Shown: positions 1 through 8,385 of the stretch, in pieces
Position numbering within the stretch: the stretch's first letter is position 1
Layout: each line of letters begins with the position of its first letter
Source: Lachnospiraceae bacterium
Lineage (GTDB): Bacteria > Bacillota > Clostridia > Lachnospirales > Lachnospiraceae
Assembly (NCBI GenBank): GCA_022794265.1
Contig: JAAWEK010000013.1
Coordinates: 1 to 64,000, forward strand
Length of the DNA: 64,000 nt
Direction: 5' to 3'
Made by a program: the position numbers and the translations under genes
Notes under the pieces: model-generated
What the model was told of the DNA's origin: nothing
Database searches by the model: none
The model's input: the letters and a program-made list of their open reading frames with translations, nothing else

Positions 1-88
1 AGGCCACATAAATGATAACTTCGTCGTCCGTTATTTTATGCTCCAGATAATCTAAATGGGGATCCAGTCCCTTGATAAACTCATCCAT
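1..88 (-). CDS. Transposase N-terminus, probably ISL3 family (cut by window edge)
   Basis: Reading the minus strand from an ATG at 88-86 gives an open frame that runs off the window edge. It begins MDEFIKGLDPHLDY and continues to an alternating hydrophobic stretch (EVIIYVA). A good ribosome site (AGGAGC) lies just upstream. The layout of a short helix followed by a strand resembles the region before the zinc finger in ISL3-type transposases. The finger itself lies outside the window, so the family is an inference. It is transcribed away from the penicillin-binding protein gene. Confidence 0.45.
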   Translation of the reverse strand, partial: MDEFIKGLDPHLDYLEHKITDDEVIIYVA

Positions 89-193
89 GGTATCAGCTCC
101 TGTATACGCTTTCAATCATATACTTAGTATACCATGTTAACTTGTTAAATAAAAGGCTTGTCTCAACTAACTTTGGAAAGATTCAAAAACTCC

Positions 194-222
194 TTGACAT
201 AAAAATCTTACTGTTGTAATAT
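194..222 (+). promoter_or_regulatory. Promoter of the PBP/beta-lactamase operon
   Basis: TTGACA at 194-199 and TAATAT at 217-222 are separated by 17 bp, a good vegetative promoter. The first BlaI-type operator (208-221) overlaps the spacer and most of the -10 element, so a bound repressor would block polymerase. Confidence 0.75.
208..221. promoter_or_regulatory. BlaI/MecI-type operator 1
   Basis: TTACTGTTGTAATA is an interrupted palindrome of the TACA-N-TGTA class bound by BlaI/MecI repressors. It overlaps the -10 box of the promoter upstream of the penicillin-binding protein. The same motif recurs at 260-273 and in front of blaI at 6424-6437. Confidence 0.75.
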
Positions 223-259
223 TTAAACAGTTTCCGACTTATTTTTTTGATATTAAATC

Positions 260-273
260 TTACTAATGTAGTA
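260..273. promoter_or_regulatory. BlaI/MecI-type operator 2
   Basis: TTACTAATGTAGTA is a second copy of the operator motif, centred 52 bp (about five helical turns) downstream of operator 1, in the 5' leader before the PBP start. Tandem operators are known for mecA and blaZ type promoters. Confidence 0.7.
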
Positions 274-325
274 TTTTGATGTATTTGTGAAAAAGATACT
301 GGAAAATAGAAAGGAGTGGTTGGAA

Positions 326-3178
326 ATGTTTATGTTGAAAAAAGACGATAGAAGTTGTAATTCAGGTTCTGCGTCGGCGGAAAGCAGCAGAACAAAGGGA
401 AATATAAGAATATATATATTACAGTTAATCCTTGGGATTCTCTTTTCGTTTTTACTTTATCATTTATGGAAACTGCAGATTGTAAACGGAGAAAAATATG
501 CCGAAGATTATGAATTAAAAGTTACCAGAACCGTAAAAGAAAATAATCTGAGGGGTATGATATATGACCGGAATGGTGAGATTCTGGCATATAATGAACC
601 GGTATATTCGGTCACTATGACTGATGAAGGCGTATATTCATCCAACCGGGAGCGGCAGCTGGCTTTAAACAGTATGATTTATCATGTGGTAAAGAAGCTG
701 GAGGAAAACAATGAACAATTGAATAATGAATTAAAAATAAATCTGGGGCCGGATGGGAATTTTGAATATACCGTAACAGGAAAATCTCTGGCGAGATTTA
801 AGGCAGATATTTTTGGTAAAGCGAATGCAGATGATATGACGCCGGAACAGAAGAATATGAGTGCCAACGATATGCTTCAATTTCTTTCTTCTGATAAGAA
901 ATTTGCTCTTTATGGAGAAGGAAAAAGCAGTTATTCCGAAGAAGAACTACAGAAATATAATTTACCAAAGGAATATTCCGGCAGGGAAATTTTATCTATT
1001 GTGGGAATCAGGTATATGTTATCTTTAAACGCATACAAAAAATATGTACCGGTTATTCTGGCAAGGGATATATCAGAAGAAACAGCGGTCTATATATTTG
1101 AAAACAGCCATCTTTTTAAAGGAATTGACGTGGGTGAGGACTGGAAACGGGTTTATACCGGAGGGGAGGCGTTTTCACATATTTTGGGGTATACAGGTAA
1201 AATTTCATCTGAAGATTTGGAGAGGAATTCCGGTTCCGGTAAAAACTATACAATAGATTCTGTTGTTGGAAAAGCAGGGATAGAACTGTATCTGGAGGAG
1301 CAGTTGCAGGGGAGCGATGGAGAGCGGCAGATAATGGTAAATAATGTTGGAAATATTGTGGGTGAAGATAAAATTATCAAAGAAACTGTAAACGGCAAAG
1401 ATGTATATCTTTCAGTGGATAAAAATCTGCAGATTGCCGTGTATGATATTCTGGAGCGAAATCTCGCAGAAATTATTGCAGAAAATTTAATCAATACTAA
1501 AGAGTTTGATAAAAATAACATTTCGGATACAACAGATATCCGTATTCCGGTTTATGATGTTTATCTGGCTCTAGTGGATAATGGCGTAATCCGGACAGAG
1601 GATTTACGACGTATGGATGCAACAGAACTTGAGAAAGAAACCGCAGCGGCATTGGAAAGTAAATACCGGGAAGTAATTGAAGCACTGAAAACGGAGCTGT
1701 GGGAGGGGACTGTGGTCTATGACCGTTTAACAGTGGAACTGCAGGAATATATTGCTTATACTGTGGATGAACTGGAGATTTTAAACAGAAATTCCATAGA
1801 CAAAGAGGATGATATATATAAAAAATGGATTGATAAGAGGGGTATCAGTGGAAAAGAGTTTTTAACCCATGCTGTGGAATGCGGTTGGGTAAACGCTGGC
1901 TTTATTCAGTCTGAACAGAGCTATATCACGGCAGATGAGATGTATTTTTTGTTACTGGAGGCCATAGAAAGGAAATTATCCTTTGACGGTGAATTTGAGA
2001 AACTGTTGTTTAAATGGTTGATTCTTCGCGAGGAAATTTCGGGAAGAAATCTGTGCAGACTTTTGTATGACCAGAAAATTTTAGACAATGCGGATGGAGA
2101 TTATGAAAAGCTGGTGTCGGGGGAGATGGATGTCTTTTCTTTTTTGAAAAAGAAAATCCTGCAGCTGGAAATAACACCTGCCCAGCTGGCGCTGGACCCT
2201 TGTTCCGCTTCGGCGGTGGTCGTAGAGCCGGAAACGGGGAAGGTACGGGCCCTTGTGTCCTATCCGGGATATGATAACAACCGGCTGGCAAATCAGATGG
2301 ATTCTGTTTATTACAACCGGCTGCTGAAAGATAAATCGTTGCCATTATATAACCGGGCAACCCAACAGCTGACTGCACCTGGTTCTACCTTTAAGCCTGT
2401 TACGATTATTGCAGGTATACAGGAAGGCGTTATTTCTTCCAATTCGTCTATATTTTGCGACGGCGTGTTTGATGCGGTGGTTCCTCCTCTGAAATGCTGG
2501 AAACATTCTGGTCATGGCAATGTGACAAATGTTTCCACGGCATTACAGTTTTCATGCAATGACTATATGTGCGAAATTGTATATCGTATCGGGGCCAACG
2601 GCGGAATGGATTATACGGATAAAACAGCGCTGAACTGTCTGCAGGAGTATTCAAAACTTTTTTATCTGGATAAAAAGTCGGGAGTGGAGATTACAGAGTC
2701 GGAACCACATGTAACAGATGCCTATGGGATTCCATCTTCCATCGGGCAGGGCACGCATAATTATGCAACTGTTCAGCTGGCACGATATGTGAGCATAATT
2801 GCTTCAAAAGGAAGTGTTTTTCCGCTGACTCTTGTTAAAGGAATATCCGATACAGACGGAGTTATTATGGAAAAAGAGGCAGTGCTGGATGACAGGGTGG
2901 AACTGCCGGATTCCATATGGAATTCTGTTCATTTGGGAATGCAGCAGTTTGCAAGAAATGATTCGGCCTTTAAAAACATGAAAACCGATGTTGCAGGTAA
3001 GACAGGAACTGCCCAGGAATCAAAGACCAGACCGGACCATGCGTTATTTGTGGGATTTGCGCCGGCCGCACAGCCGGAAATAGCACTGGCGGTACGAATA
3101 GCAAACGGGTATGGCTCATCTAACGTTACGGCTATAGCAAAAAATATTTTTAATTATTATTTTGGGTTGGAAGAATAG
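326..3178 (+). CDS. High-molecular-weight class B penicillin-binding protein (PBP2-like transpeptidase)
   Basis: Cross-links peptidoglycan at the outer face of the membrane. I start at ATG 326 because AAGGAG sits 9 nt upstream; an in-frame GTG at 287 lacks a ribosome site. The protein has about 950 residues: a cytoplasmic tail, one membrane anchor (about residues 27-47), a dimerisation domain, then the transpeptidase domain with STFK (S687-K690), SCN (743-745) and KTG (892-894). Roughly 245 residues without recognisable motif (about 380-625) separate the start of the transpeptidase fold from its core, so it is longer than the usual 600-700. The class D beta-lactamase gene follows after 9 bp. 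Two BlaI-type operators precede it, so induction by beta-lactams through BlaR1/BlaI is expected. It may be a low-affinity PBP; that is inference. Confidence 0.88.
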   Translation: MFMLKKDDRSCNSGSASAESSRTKGNIRIYILQLILGILFSFLLYHLWKLQIVNGEKYAEDYELKVTRTVKENNLRGMIYDRNGEILAYNEPVYSVTMTDEGVYSSNRERQLALNSMIYHVVKKLEENNEQLNNELKINLGPDGNFEYTVTGKSLARFKADIFGKANADDMTPEQKNMSANDMLQFLSSDKKFALYGEGKSSYSEEELQKYNLPKEYSGREILSIVGIRYMLSLNAYKKYVPVILARDISEETAVYIFENSHLFKGIDVGEDWKRVYTGGEAFSHILGYTGKISSEDLERNSGSGKNYTIDSVVGKAGIELYLEEQLQGSDGERQIMVNNVGNIVGEDKIIKETVNGKDVYLSVDKNLQIAVYDILERNLAEIIAENLINTKEFDKNNISDTTDIRIPVYDVYLALVDNGVIRTEDLRRMDATELEKETAAALESKYREVIEALKTELWEGTVVYDRLTVELQEYIAYTVDELEILNRNSIDKEDDIYKKWIDKRGISGKEFLTHAVECGWVNAGFIQSEQSYITADEMYFLLLEAIERKLSFDGEFEKLLFKWLILREEISGRNLCRLLYDQKILDNADGDYEKLVSGEMDVFSFLKKKILQLEITPAQLALDPCSASAVVVEPETGKVRALVSYPGYDNNRLANQMDSVYYNRLLKDKSLPLYNRATQQLTAPGSTFKPVTIIAGIQEGVISSNSSIFCDGVFDAVVPPLKCWKHSGHGNVTNVSTALQFSCNDYMCEIVYRIGANGGMDYTDKTALNCLQEYSKLFYLDKKSGVEITESEPHVTDAYGIPSSIGQGTHNYATVQLARYVSIIASKGSVFPLTLVKGISDTDGVIMEKEAVLDDRVELPDSIWNSVHLGMQQFARNDSAFKNMKTDVAGKTGTAQESKTRPDHALFVGFAPAAQPEIALAVRIANGYGSSNVTAIAKNIFNYYFGLEE

Positions 3179-3187
3179 GAGGCAATT

Positions 3188-4159
3188 ATGATTAGAAAGT
3201 TTTATTTTAAAATAGCAATGTGCTGTGCAATGATATGGATATTGATTTTAACCGGCTGTTCCAGAGACCGTACCGGAGCGGAGAAACTGACGAAGTTAGA
3301 ATATGAGGAAACCGAAAAATCTAAAACGGAAATATACATTGAATCACCGGAAACGGATACAGAACCTGAAACAGACGTTTTTTTACCGGAGCCGGAACTG
3401 GTGGAAGCGGACTGGTCAGAGTATTCCGATGGATTAAATGGTGCTGCCGTTATATATGATGTTTCTGAACTGCGGTATACGGTTTATAATCGTGAACTTG
3501 CGTTAACCCAAAGCTCACCATGTTCTACCTTTAAAATTATTTCATCCCTGATTGCGCTGGAACAGAGAATTATTCCTTCCGAAGATTCAACACGAACCTG
3601 GAGCGGTGAGGTATTCTGGAATGAAAAATGGAACAGGGACATTGATTTCGAGTCATCATTCCGCGATTCCTGTGTCTGGTATTTCAGGCAGGTTATAGAC
3701 GATATCGGACAGGAGAGAATGCAGGAAGAATTATATAAGCTTCAGTATGGAAACTGTGATATTTCAGACTGGGAGGGACGGTTGAATACCAATAATAATA
3801 ATAGAGCGTTAACGGGCTTCTGGATTGAATCGTCACTGGCAATTTCACCAAAGGAACAGACGGAAGTGATGGAACGGATTTTTGGAACGGACTCGGTTTA
3901 TTCCGAAGAGACGCAAAACAGATTAAGACAGGTGATGCTGGTAACAGAGCAGAATCAGGCGTCTGCTTCCATATACGGAAAGACTGGCATGGGTAGAGCA
4001 AACGGCAGTATAGATGCATGGTTTACCGGATTTGCAGAACATGGAGAGAAAAAAGTTTATTTTTGTGTATATCTTGGGAAATCGGACGACGAGAATATAT
4101 CCAGCACTGCGGCTAAGAAAATTGCCATTCGCCTGGTAACGGATTATTTCAAAAACTAA
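3188..4159 (+). CDS. Class D (OXA-type) beta-lactamase, predicted lipoprotein
   Basis: Predicted to hydrolyse beta-lactams from the outer face of the membrane. A signal peptide with lipobox LTGC puts the lipidated cysteine at residue 24, followed by an acidic, Thr/Glu-rich linker to about residue 75. The serine-enzyme landmarks of class D are all present: STFK (113-116), SCV as the S-x-V motif (161-163), YGN (187-189), WIESSL (212-217) and KTG (265-267). AGGAGG overlaps the stop of the upstream PBP gene, so the two are cotranscribed. The same fold forms the sensor domain of the BlaR1 encoded opposite. A pure binding protein without hydrolysis is possible, but all catalytic motifs are intact. 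Confidence 0.82.
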   Translation: MIRKFYFKIAMCCAMIWILILTGCSRDRTGAEKLTKLEYEETEKSKTEIYIESPETDTEPETDVFLPEPELVEADWSEYSDGLNGAAVIYDVSELRYTVYNRELALTQSSPCSTFKIISSLIALEQRIIPSEDSTRTWSGEVFWNEKWNRDIDFESSFRDSCVWYFRQVIDDIGQERMQEELYKLQYGNCDISDWEGRLNTNNNNRALTGFWIESSLAISPKEQTEVMERIFGTDSVYSEETQNRLRQVMLVTEQNQASASIYGKTGMGRANGSIDAWFTGFAEHGEKKVYFCVYLGKSDDENISSTAAKKIAIRLVTDYFKN

Positions 4160-4200
4160 AAAAAAACATCCGGCAAATTGATATCCGGATGTTTTTTTTT
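4160..4200. terminator. Bidirectional terminator between beta-lactamase and blaR1
   Basis: ACATCCGG (4166-4173) pairs with CCGGATGT (4185-4192). An A-run precedes it and a T-run follows, so it can end both convergent operons. Confidence 0.9.
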
Positions 4201-4215
4201 CGATTGTTTGTTTTA

Positions 4216-6015
4216 TCATTTCTCCCAGATATTCAATTGGGAGAGAATGGAAAAAGTAAGTTCTGCGGCAGCGGGTCCGGTGGCATGCCCGTCGTTCTGA
4301 ATATTTACGGCAAAGAAATAAATATGTCCGTCTGTTTCGACATATCCGATAAACCAGCCTAATGTATTTTCACCGTTTATCTCACCAGTACCGGTTTTTC
4401 CGTAAACGGTTCCCTGCTCCGTAGTATACAGGCGGATGGAATCTTTTACGGCAGAGATGTTTTCCGGTGCAAAGTCAAACTGGTTGTAATAAAATTTCTT
4501 TAGCATTTCAATCTGTTCTACGGCAGATATTTTTAAAGAAGAATCAACCCAGTAGGAGGATATATCCCTGCTGACATTTTGGTTGCCATAGCCTGTTGCC
4601 TGAATGAATTTTTTTATGGAAGGTAAATCCGCTTGCCGGTCGATTGCCTGAAAGTACCACGTAACAGAATTTTCCATGGCAGATTCCAGTGTCTGGTCGG
4701 AATTCCACTGTTCATATATATAGCGCTGTCCGTCCCAGGGAATCATGGACTGTTCAGGAGAAATGATTCCGGATTCAAGTCCGAACAGAGCACTGTATAT
4801 TTTATAAGTGGAAACCGGTGATAAGCGCGTTACGGCTTGTTTTTTGTTATATATCTGCCATTTGTCTTCCGCGTCATCATATAGGACAAAGCTGCCGTTG
4901 TTCTCTTCAAATAAATTTTTTAAGTCAATGTATGTGATATCTTTGCCGGATTCATTGAAATAATATCGGTCGCTATCGTTGGCCTGAATAGATAGTAGCG
5001 GGATAAAACATATTAAAAGAACGGCAATCAACAGACAGGATATGAATCCGGATATTTTTTTCCGAAGGGATGCCGGCCGGTAATTTGCAATATTTATGAT
5101 TCTTTTTTTCATTTGCACCACATTTCCACTTAAACCAGCGGCAAATGGAAAGGGGGTGAGGGATACTTTTTCTGCAAAGTTTATTAAAGTGTGACCATAG
5201 TCTTTATAGGATTCCTCTTTCAGCATTTTTAAAACAGAAGTGTCGCAGGCAATTTCCCTTTCGTTCCGCATTTCTTTCAATGCATGCCATACAAAGGGAT
5301 TAAACCAGTAAATTATACCGGCACAGTTCATGATATAACCGGCAAAGGCATCCCGGTATCTGTAGTGCTGGAGTTCGTGCAACAGCATATACCGTATGTC
5401 CTTGGCTTTATAATCGGAAATCAGATGTAACGGCAGGTAAATACGGGGCTTCAATAAACCTGCGATAACCGGGGATTTTAGAAATGCCGTGCTGTAGACA
5501 GGAATGTTTGCGGTGATGTTCATTTCCATCAGACAGTTCTGGAATATTCCATGTATAGCAGGATTCTGTAGAGGCAGCGCCGATTTTTTTAAAGCGTTAA
5601 ACCGAATCATTGATTTTGCGGCTAATACGACCATTATCAGAATCCCAATGAGCCACAGGCAGCATAAAATCATTCCGGTATTGGAAGGGGTTTTCTTGCT
5701 GACTGCTATGCTGAAGTCGTTCATCCAGTTTTCGGAGCTAGTTGAATAAAGGGCAGCGTTTTCTCTGGCAACGGCTTCCGGATGAGAGGCGGATATATTC
5801 TGAAATGTTTTAAACCAGGAAAATATCTGCAGGAACCGGTCCGGACGCACCGGTATAAATGGAACTGCCAGCAAAGCCAGTAACGGATACCATAAATTAT
5901 ACTGCATCCGGCTGGACAGGGTATTTTTAAGCAGACGCTTGGCGGCTAAAAGAATTCCGATTATAATACTGATAAATATATTACAGATTAAAAACTGAAT
6001 CATAAAAGTATCCAA
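4216..6015 (-). CDS. blaR1: BlaR1/MecR1-type beta-lactam sensor-transducer with M56 metalloprotease
   Basis: Membrane receptor that is acylated by beta-lactams outside the cell and signals to the BlaI repressor. The 599 residues contain N-terminal membrane segments (about 5-25, 42-57, 113-133), a zinc-protease loop with HELQH at 213-217 and a distal glutamate in NEREIACD (251-258), and another membrane segment at about 322-345. An extracellular class D-like sensor domain follows, with STYK (402-405), SVT (450-452), YGN (476-478) and KTG (540-542). Length and domain order match BlaR1. The gene starts 2 bp after blaI. The sensor domain is clearly related in motif order to the lipoprotein beta-lactamase at 3188-4159. 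Confidence 0.93.
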   Translation of the reverse strand: MDTFMIQFLICNIFISIIIGILLAAKRLLKNTLSSRMQYNLWYPLLALLAVPFIPVRPDRFLQIFSWFKTFQNISASHPEAVARENAALYSTSSENWMNDFSIAVSKKTPSNTGMILCCLWLIGILIMVVLAAKSMIRFNALKKSALPLQNPAIHGIFQNCLMEMNITANIPVYSTAFLKSPVIAGLLKPRIYLPLHLISDYKAKDIRYMLLHELQHYRYRDAFAGYIMNCAGIIYWFNPFVWHALKEMRNEREIACDTSVLKMLKEESYKDYGHTLINFAEKVSLTPFPFAAGLSGNVVQMKKRIINIANYRPASLRKKISGFISCLLIAVLLICFIPLLSIQANDSDRYYFNESGKDITYIDLKNLFEENNGSFVLYDDAEDKWQIYNKKQAVTRLSPVSTYKIYSALFGLESGIISPEQSMIPWDGQRYIYEQWNSDQTLESAMENSVTWYFQAIDRQADLPSIKKFIQATGYGNQNVSRDISSYWVDSSLKISAVEQIEMLKKFYYNQFDFAPENISAVKDSIRLYTTEQGTVYGKTGTGEINGENTLGWFIGYVETDGHIYFFAVNIQNDGHATGPAAAELTFSILSQLNIWEK

Positions 6016-6016
6016 A

Positions 6017-6403
6017 TCAGGTTCCTCCTTTTTTTGAATCTTTGGAAAGAAGGGAACGAAGGGTATCTATTTCGGTTTCCGACAATTTATCATGGTCGAT
6101 ATAGGCCGACAGCATGGCGGAAATATTGCCGCCGTAAAAACGATTTAAAAAAGAATTGCTTTCCTGACCGATATATTCATCTTCACCTACCAGTGGCGTA
6201 TATACAAATACCCGGCTTTGTTTTTCGTAGGTGAGAACACCTTTTGTTACTAAACGTTTGATTAGCGTTTGTATGGTTTTCGGACTCCAGGTTGTAGTTT
6301 TTACTAAACGGTCTGTGATTTCATTTGTACTGATAGGTGCGTGTTTCCATACGATTTTCATTACTTCAAATTCTGCTTCGGATATTTGGGGCAGAGATTT
6401 CAC
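6017..6403 (-). CDS. blaI: BlaI/MecI family transcriptional repressor
   Basis: Winged-helix repressor of beta-lactam resistance genes, inactivated when BlaR1 senses drug. I use the GTG start at 6403, which has AAGGAGG 8 nt upstream and gives 128 residues, the normal BlaI length. The frame stays open upstream to 6484 but that stretch covers the promoter and operator. The N-terminal half reads as a typical helix-turn-helix (SEAEFEVMKIVW...TTTWSPKTIQTLIKRL). The C-terminal third would be the dimerisation helices. It is the first gene of the blaI-blaR1 operon and is probably autoregulated through the operator at 6424-6437. Confidence 0.93.
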   Translation of the reverse strand: MKSLPQISEAEFEVMKIVWKHAPISTNEITDRLVKTTTWSPKTIQTLIKRLVTKGVLTYEKQSRVFVYTPLVGEDEYIGQESNSFLNRFYGGNISAMLSAYIDHDKLSETEIDTLRSLLSKDSKKGGT

Positions 6404-6423
6404 AATAGATTCCTCCTTGGGTC

Positions 6424-6437
6424 TTACATTTGTAATA
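6424..6437. promoter_or_regulatory. BlaI/MecI-type operator 3 (blaI promoter)
   Basis: TTACATTTGTAATA is the best palindrome of the three, close to the TTACATATGTAA core of known mec/bla operators. It lies just downstream of the blaI -10 box, around the expected transcription start. Confidence 0.8.
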
Positions 6438-6442
6438 GAAAT

Positions 6443-6471
6443 ATTATAAAATATTATATAGGTAATGTCAA
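6443..6471 (-). promoter_or_regulatory. blaI-blaR1 promoter
   Basis: On the minus strand TTGACA (6471-6466), a 17-bp spacer and TATAAT (6448-6443) form a perfect-consensus vegetative promoter directly upstream of operator 3. Confidence 0.85.
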
Positions 6472-6661
6472 TGAAGTAATACAAGGCCTTTTTTGTTAAA
6501 ATATAAAAAGCAGGGGAAATTATGGTTAAGATGTGTTAAAATAAATTCTATAATAATTATTTTAAATTGTACGTCTAATGAAGTGAGAGCGAAACTTCTG
6601 ACCTGTAATCATGCGCTATGCAATCGCTTATGCTTAAATACTTTAAAAGGAGATATTTTTA

Positions 6662-7336
6662 ATGGAACAAACAATTTTTGAACCGGTTTATAAAGAAATC
6701 TTTTCTTTCTGGGAAGAGATATCAGATGCTGACAGGGATTTTATCTGTCAGAATTCTTTTTCAACGTCATATGAAAAAGGAACCCATATCCATGACGGTA
6801 ATGAGTGTTCCGGCGTGATATTTGTCTGTTCCGGCAGTCTCCGGCTGTATATGATGTCAGATGAGGGTAAAGACATTACGCTTTACCGCCTGCATAAAGG
6901 TGATATGTGTATGCTGTCCGCTTCCTGTGTACTTCAGACCATTACTTTTGATGTGTTTATAGATGCGGAGGAAGACAGCGACTGCTTCGTAATCAGCGGC
7001 CCTGCATTTGCGGCGGTGTCTGAGCGGAATCCGGTTATTAAAATATTTTCCCTTGAAGCGGCAGTCAGCCGTTTTTCAGATGTGATGTGGGTGATGCAAC
7101 AGATTTTATTTATGAGTATGGACAAACGGCTTGCCATTTTTCTTTCTGATGAATCGGCCCGCCTTGGCTCGGATACCATTACGCTGACTCACGAGCAGAT
7201 TGCCCGTTATATGGGTTCTGCCCGCGAAGTGGTGTCCCGTATGCTGAAATATTTTGCAAATGAAGGGATTGTAAAGGTATCCCGGGGCGGAATTGAGATT
7301 CTGGATAAAAAGCGTCTTCGGGCATTAACGCTCTAA
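6662..7336 (+). CDS. Crp/Fnr family transcriptional regulator
   Basis: Two-domain sensor-regulator of 224 residues. An N-terminal cyclic-nucleotide-binding-like beta-barrel (about 25-130) contains the GSLRLYMMSDEGKDITLYRL strand pattern, and a C-terminal helix-turn-helix (about 165-215) contains LTHEQIARYMGSAREVVSR. Only scattered cysteines are visible and no FNR-style N-terminal cluster, so the ligand is unknown. AAGGAG lies 8 nt before the ATG. It faces the ferredoxin/membrane Fe-S operon at 7368-8161, whose promoter region carries a GTGAC-ATA-GTCAC palindrome, so regulation of that operon is a reasonable inference. Members next to iron-sulfur genes often respond to redox or nitrosative stress. 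Confidence 0.85.
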   Translation: MEQTIFEPVYKEIFSFWEEISDADRDFICQNSFSTSYEKGTHIHDGNECSGVIFVCSGSLRLYMMSDEGKDITLYRLHKGDMCMLSASCVLQTITFDVFIDAEEDSDCFVISGPAFAAVSERNPVIKIFSLEAAVSRFSDVMWVMQQILFMSMDKRLAIFLSDESARLGSDTITLTHEQIARYMGSAREVVSRMLKYFANEGIVKVSRGGIEILDKKRLRALTL

Positions 7337-7367
7337 GGTGACATTTTTTGAAATTTGATTTATCACA

Positions 7368-7967
7368 CTAACTTTTAGTCTCATGGGCTGAGGTTTTGTT
7401 TTTTGCTTTACATATAAGCTGGGTCATGGTTCCCATCGGACAGTATACACACCAGGAGCGGGGCTTAAACAGAAGCATTGTAATAAAACCGAGAATTGTG
7501 GACGTTAGCATTATACTGTAGAATCCAAAGGCAAACTGGGCGGTTCCGTAAGAAAACAGGGTACCGTGATAAGCCTGATGCCAGGGAACTTTGAATGTCC
7601 AAAGCAATGTTACCGCCATTTTCAAATCTTTTGTTCCAGCAAATACCAAATAGGTATTCCATAGCATGAGAAAAAACATGACAAAGAAAAATATCAGAAA
7701 GCCATACCTGAAATATTTTGAGCGTATCCATTTTGGTATGTCTTTTTTCCGGGACAAACCGAACTTTCCGCCTATCAGGGAGAAGAGCTGTCCTCTGCCG
7801 CAGTATTTATTGCAGTAGGCTTTATTTCCTTTTACAATGGATATAATCAGTGGTATAAAGAAACAGAGAAGTCCCAGCCAGGCAAACAGTATATTGAAAA
7901 ATCCCAGAATCAGGTAGGTTAGTGAAAATATCCAAAGATAGTCATACCATTTTTTGTCTTGTTTCAA
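7368..7967 (-). CDS. Polytopic membrane protein with 4Fe-4S cysteine motifs (NapH/CcoG-like)
   Basis: Probable membrane electron-transfer protein. I take the TTG at 7967-7965 as start: it follows GGAGGTGG at good spacing and overlaps the TGA stop of the ferredoxin gene, implying translational coupling. A longer upstream frame would run antiparallel through the ferredoxin and is rejected. The 199 residues contain about four hydrophobic segments and two cysteine motifs, CNKYCGRGQ near residue 52 and CVYCPMG near residue 178. Such motifs occur in NapH/CcoG/NosR-like membrane Fe-S proteins. The partner reductase is not in the window. Confidence 0.75.
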   Translation of the reverse strand: MKQDKKWYDYLWIFSLTYLILGFFNILFAWLGLLCFFIPLIISIVKGNKAYCNKYCGRGQLFSLIGGKFGLSRKKDIPKWIRSKYFRYGFLIFFFVMFFLMLWNTYLVFAGTKDLKMAVTLLWTFKVPWHQAYHGTLFSYGTAQFAFGFYSIMLTSTILGFITMLLFKPRSWCVYCPMGTMTQLICKAKNKTSAHETKS

Positions 7968-8161
7968 TTGTCTTCCACCTCCAGTGTAATAATGCTTGCA
8001 GGACATTCCTTTGCACATTTTCCGCAGCCGACGCATTGGGTTTTGTTGATTTCTGCATATATGCCTCTTGGAATGGTTATTGCGTTTTTCGGACAGACTT
8101 TTATGCAGCAGCCGCAGGCTACACATTCCTTTGTATTGACAATAGCTTTTCGCTTTAACAT
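7964..8161 (-). CDS. 2[4Fe-4S] ferredoxin
   Basis: Small electron carrier of 65 residues with two CxxCxxCxxxCP-type motifs: CVACGCCIKVCP (residues 14-25) and CVGCGKCAKECP (residues 43-54). AGGAGG precedes the ATG. It forms a two-gene operon with the overlapping membrane Fe-S protein and probably passes electrons to or from it. Confidence 0.92.
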   Translation of the reverse strand: MLKRKAIVNTKECVACGCCIKVCPKNAITIPRGIYAEINKTQCVGCGKCAKECPASIITLEVEDN

Positions 8162-8187
8162 AATATATCTCCTCCTGTTTTACATCA

Positions 8188-8227
8188 GTATACAGCGGGC
8201 GTTTTTTTTATTCAGTGACATAGTCAC
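8188..8227 (-). promoter_or_regulatory. Ferredoxin promoter with Crp/Fnr-type palindrome
   Basis: GTGAC-ATA-GTCAC at 8215-8227 is a perfect 5-bp inverted repeat. On the minus strand a TATACT -10 candidate lies at 8193-8188, putting the palindrome centre about 40 bp upstream of the expected start. That is where class II Crp/Fnr activators bind. No good -35 box is visible, as expected for an activated promoter. Confidence 0.5.
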
Positions 8228-8273
8228 AGGAGATTGGGAAGAGCAATCTCTTTTATAAAAAGCGGATGAAGTG

Positions 8274-8302
8274 TTGAAATAGGTGGAAAAATGTGTTATA
8301 AT
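8274..8302 (+). promoter_or_regulatory. Promoter of the kinase gene
   Basis: TTGAAA (8274-8279), 17-bp spacer, TATAAT (8297-8302) with a TG one base upstream (extended -10). Confidence 0.65.
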
Positions 8303-8385
8303 GCGGAATAATATATGAAGAGCACGAAAGAGAAGGGAAAGACAGAGAGAGTATGAGGTATTAACAGATATGTTGAGGTGGGGAA

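Noticed and set aside
2010..2378. Open frame on the minus strand inside the PBP gene
   Set aside because: Proline-rich antisense shadow of a strongly coding plus-strand gene; no ribosome site.
7968..8126. Upstream extension of the membrane Fe-S protein
   Set aside because: It lies within the ferredoxin gene on the same strand in another frame; the TTG at 7967 has a ribosome site and a stop-start overlap.
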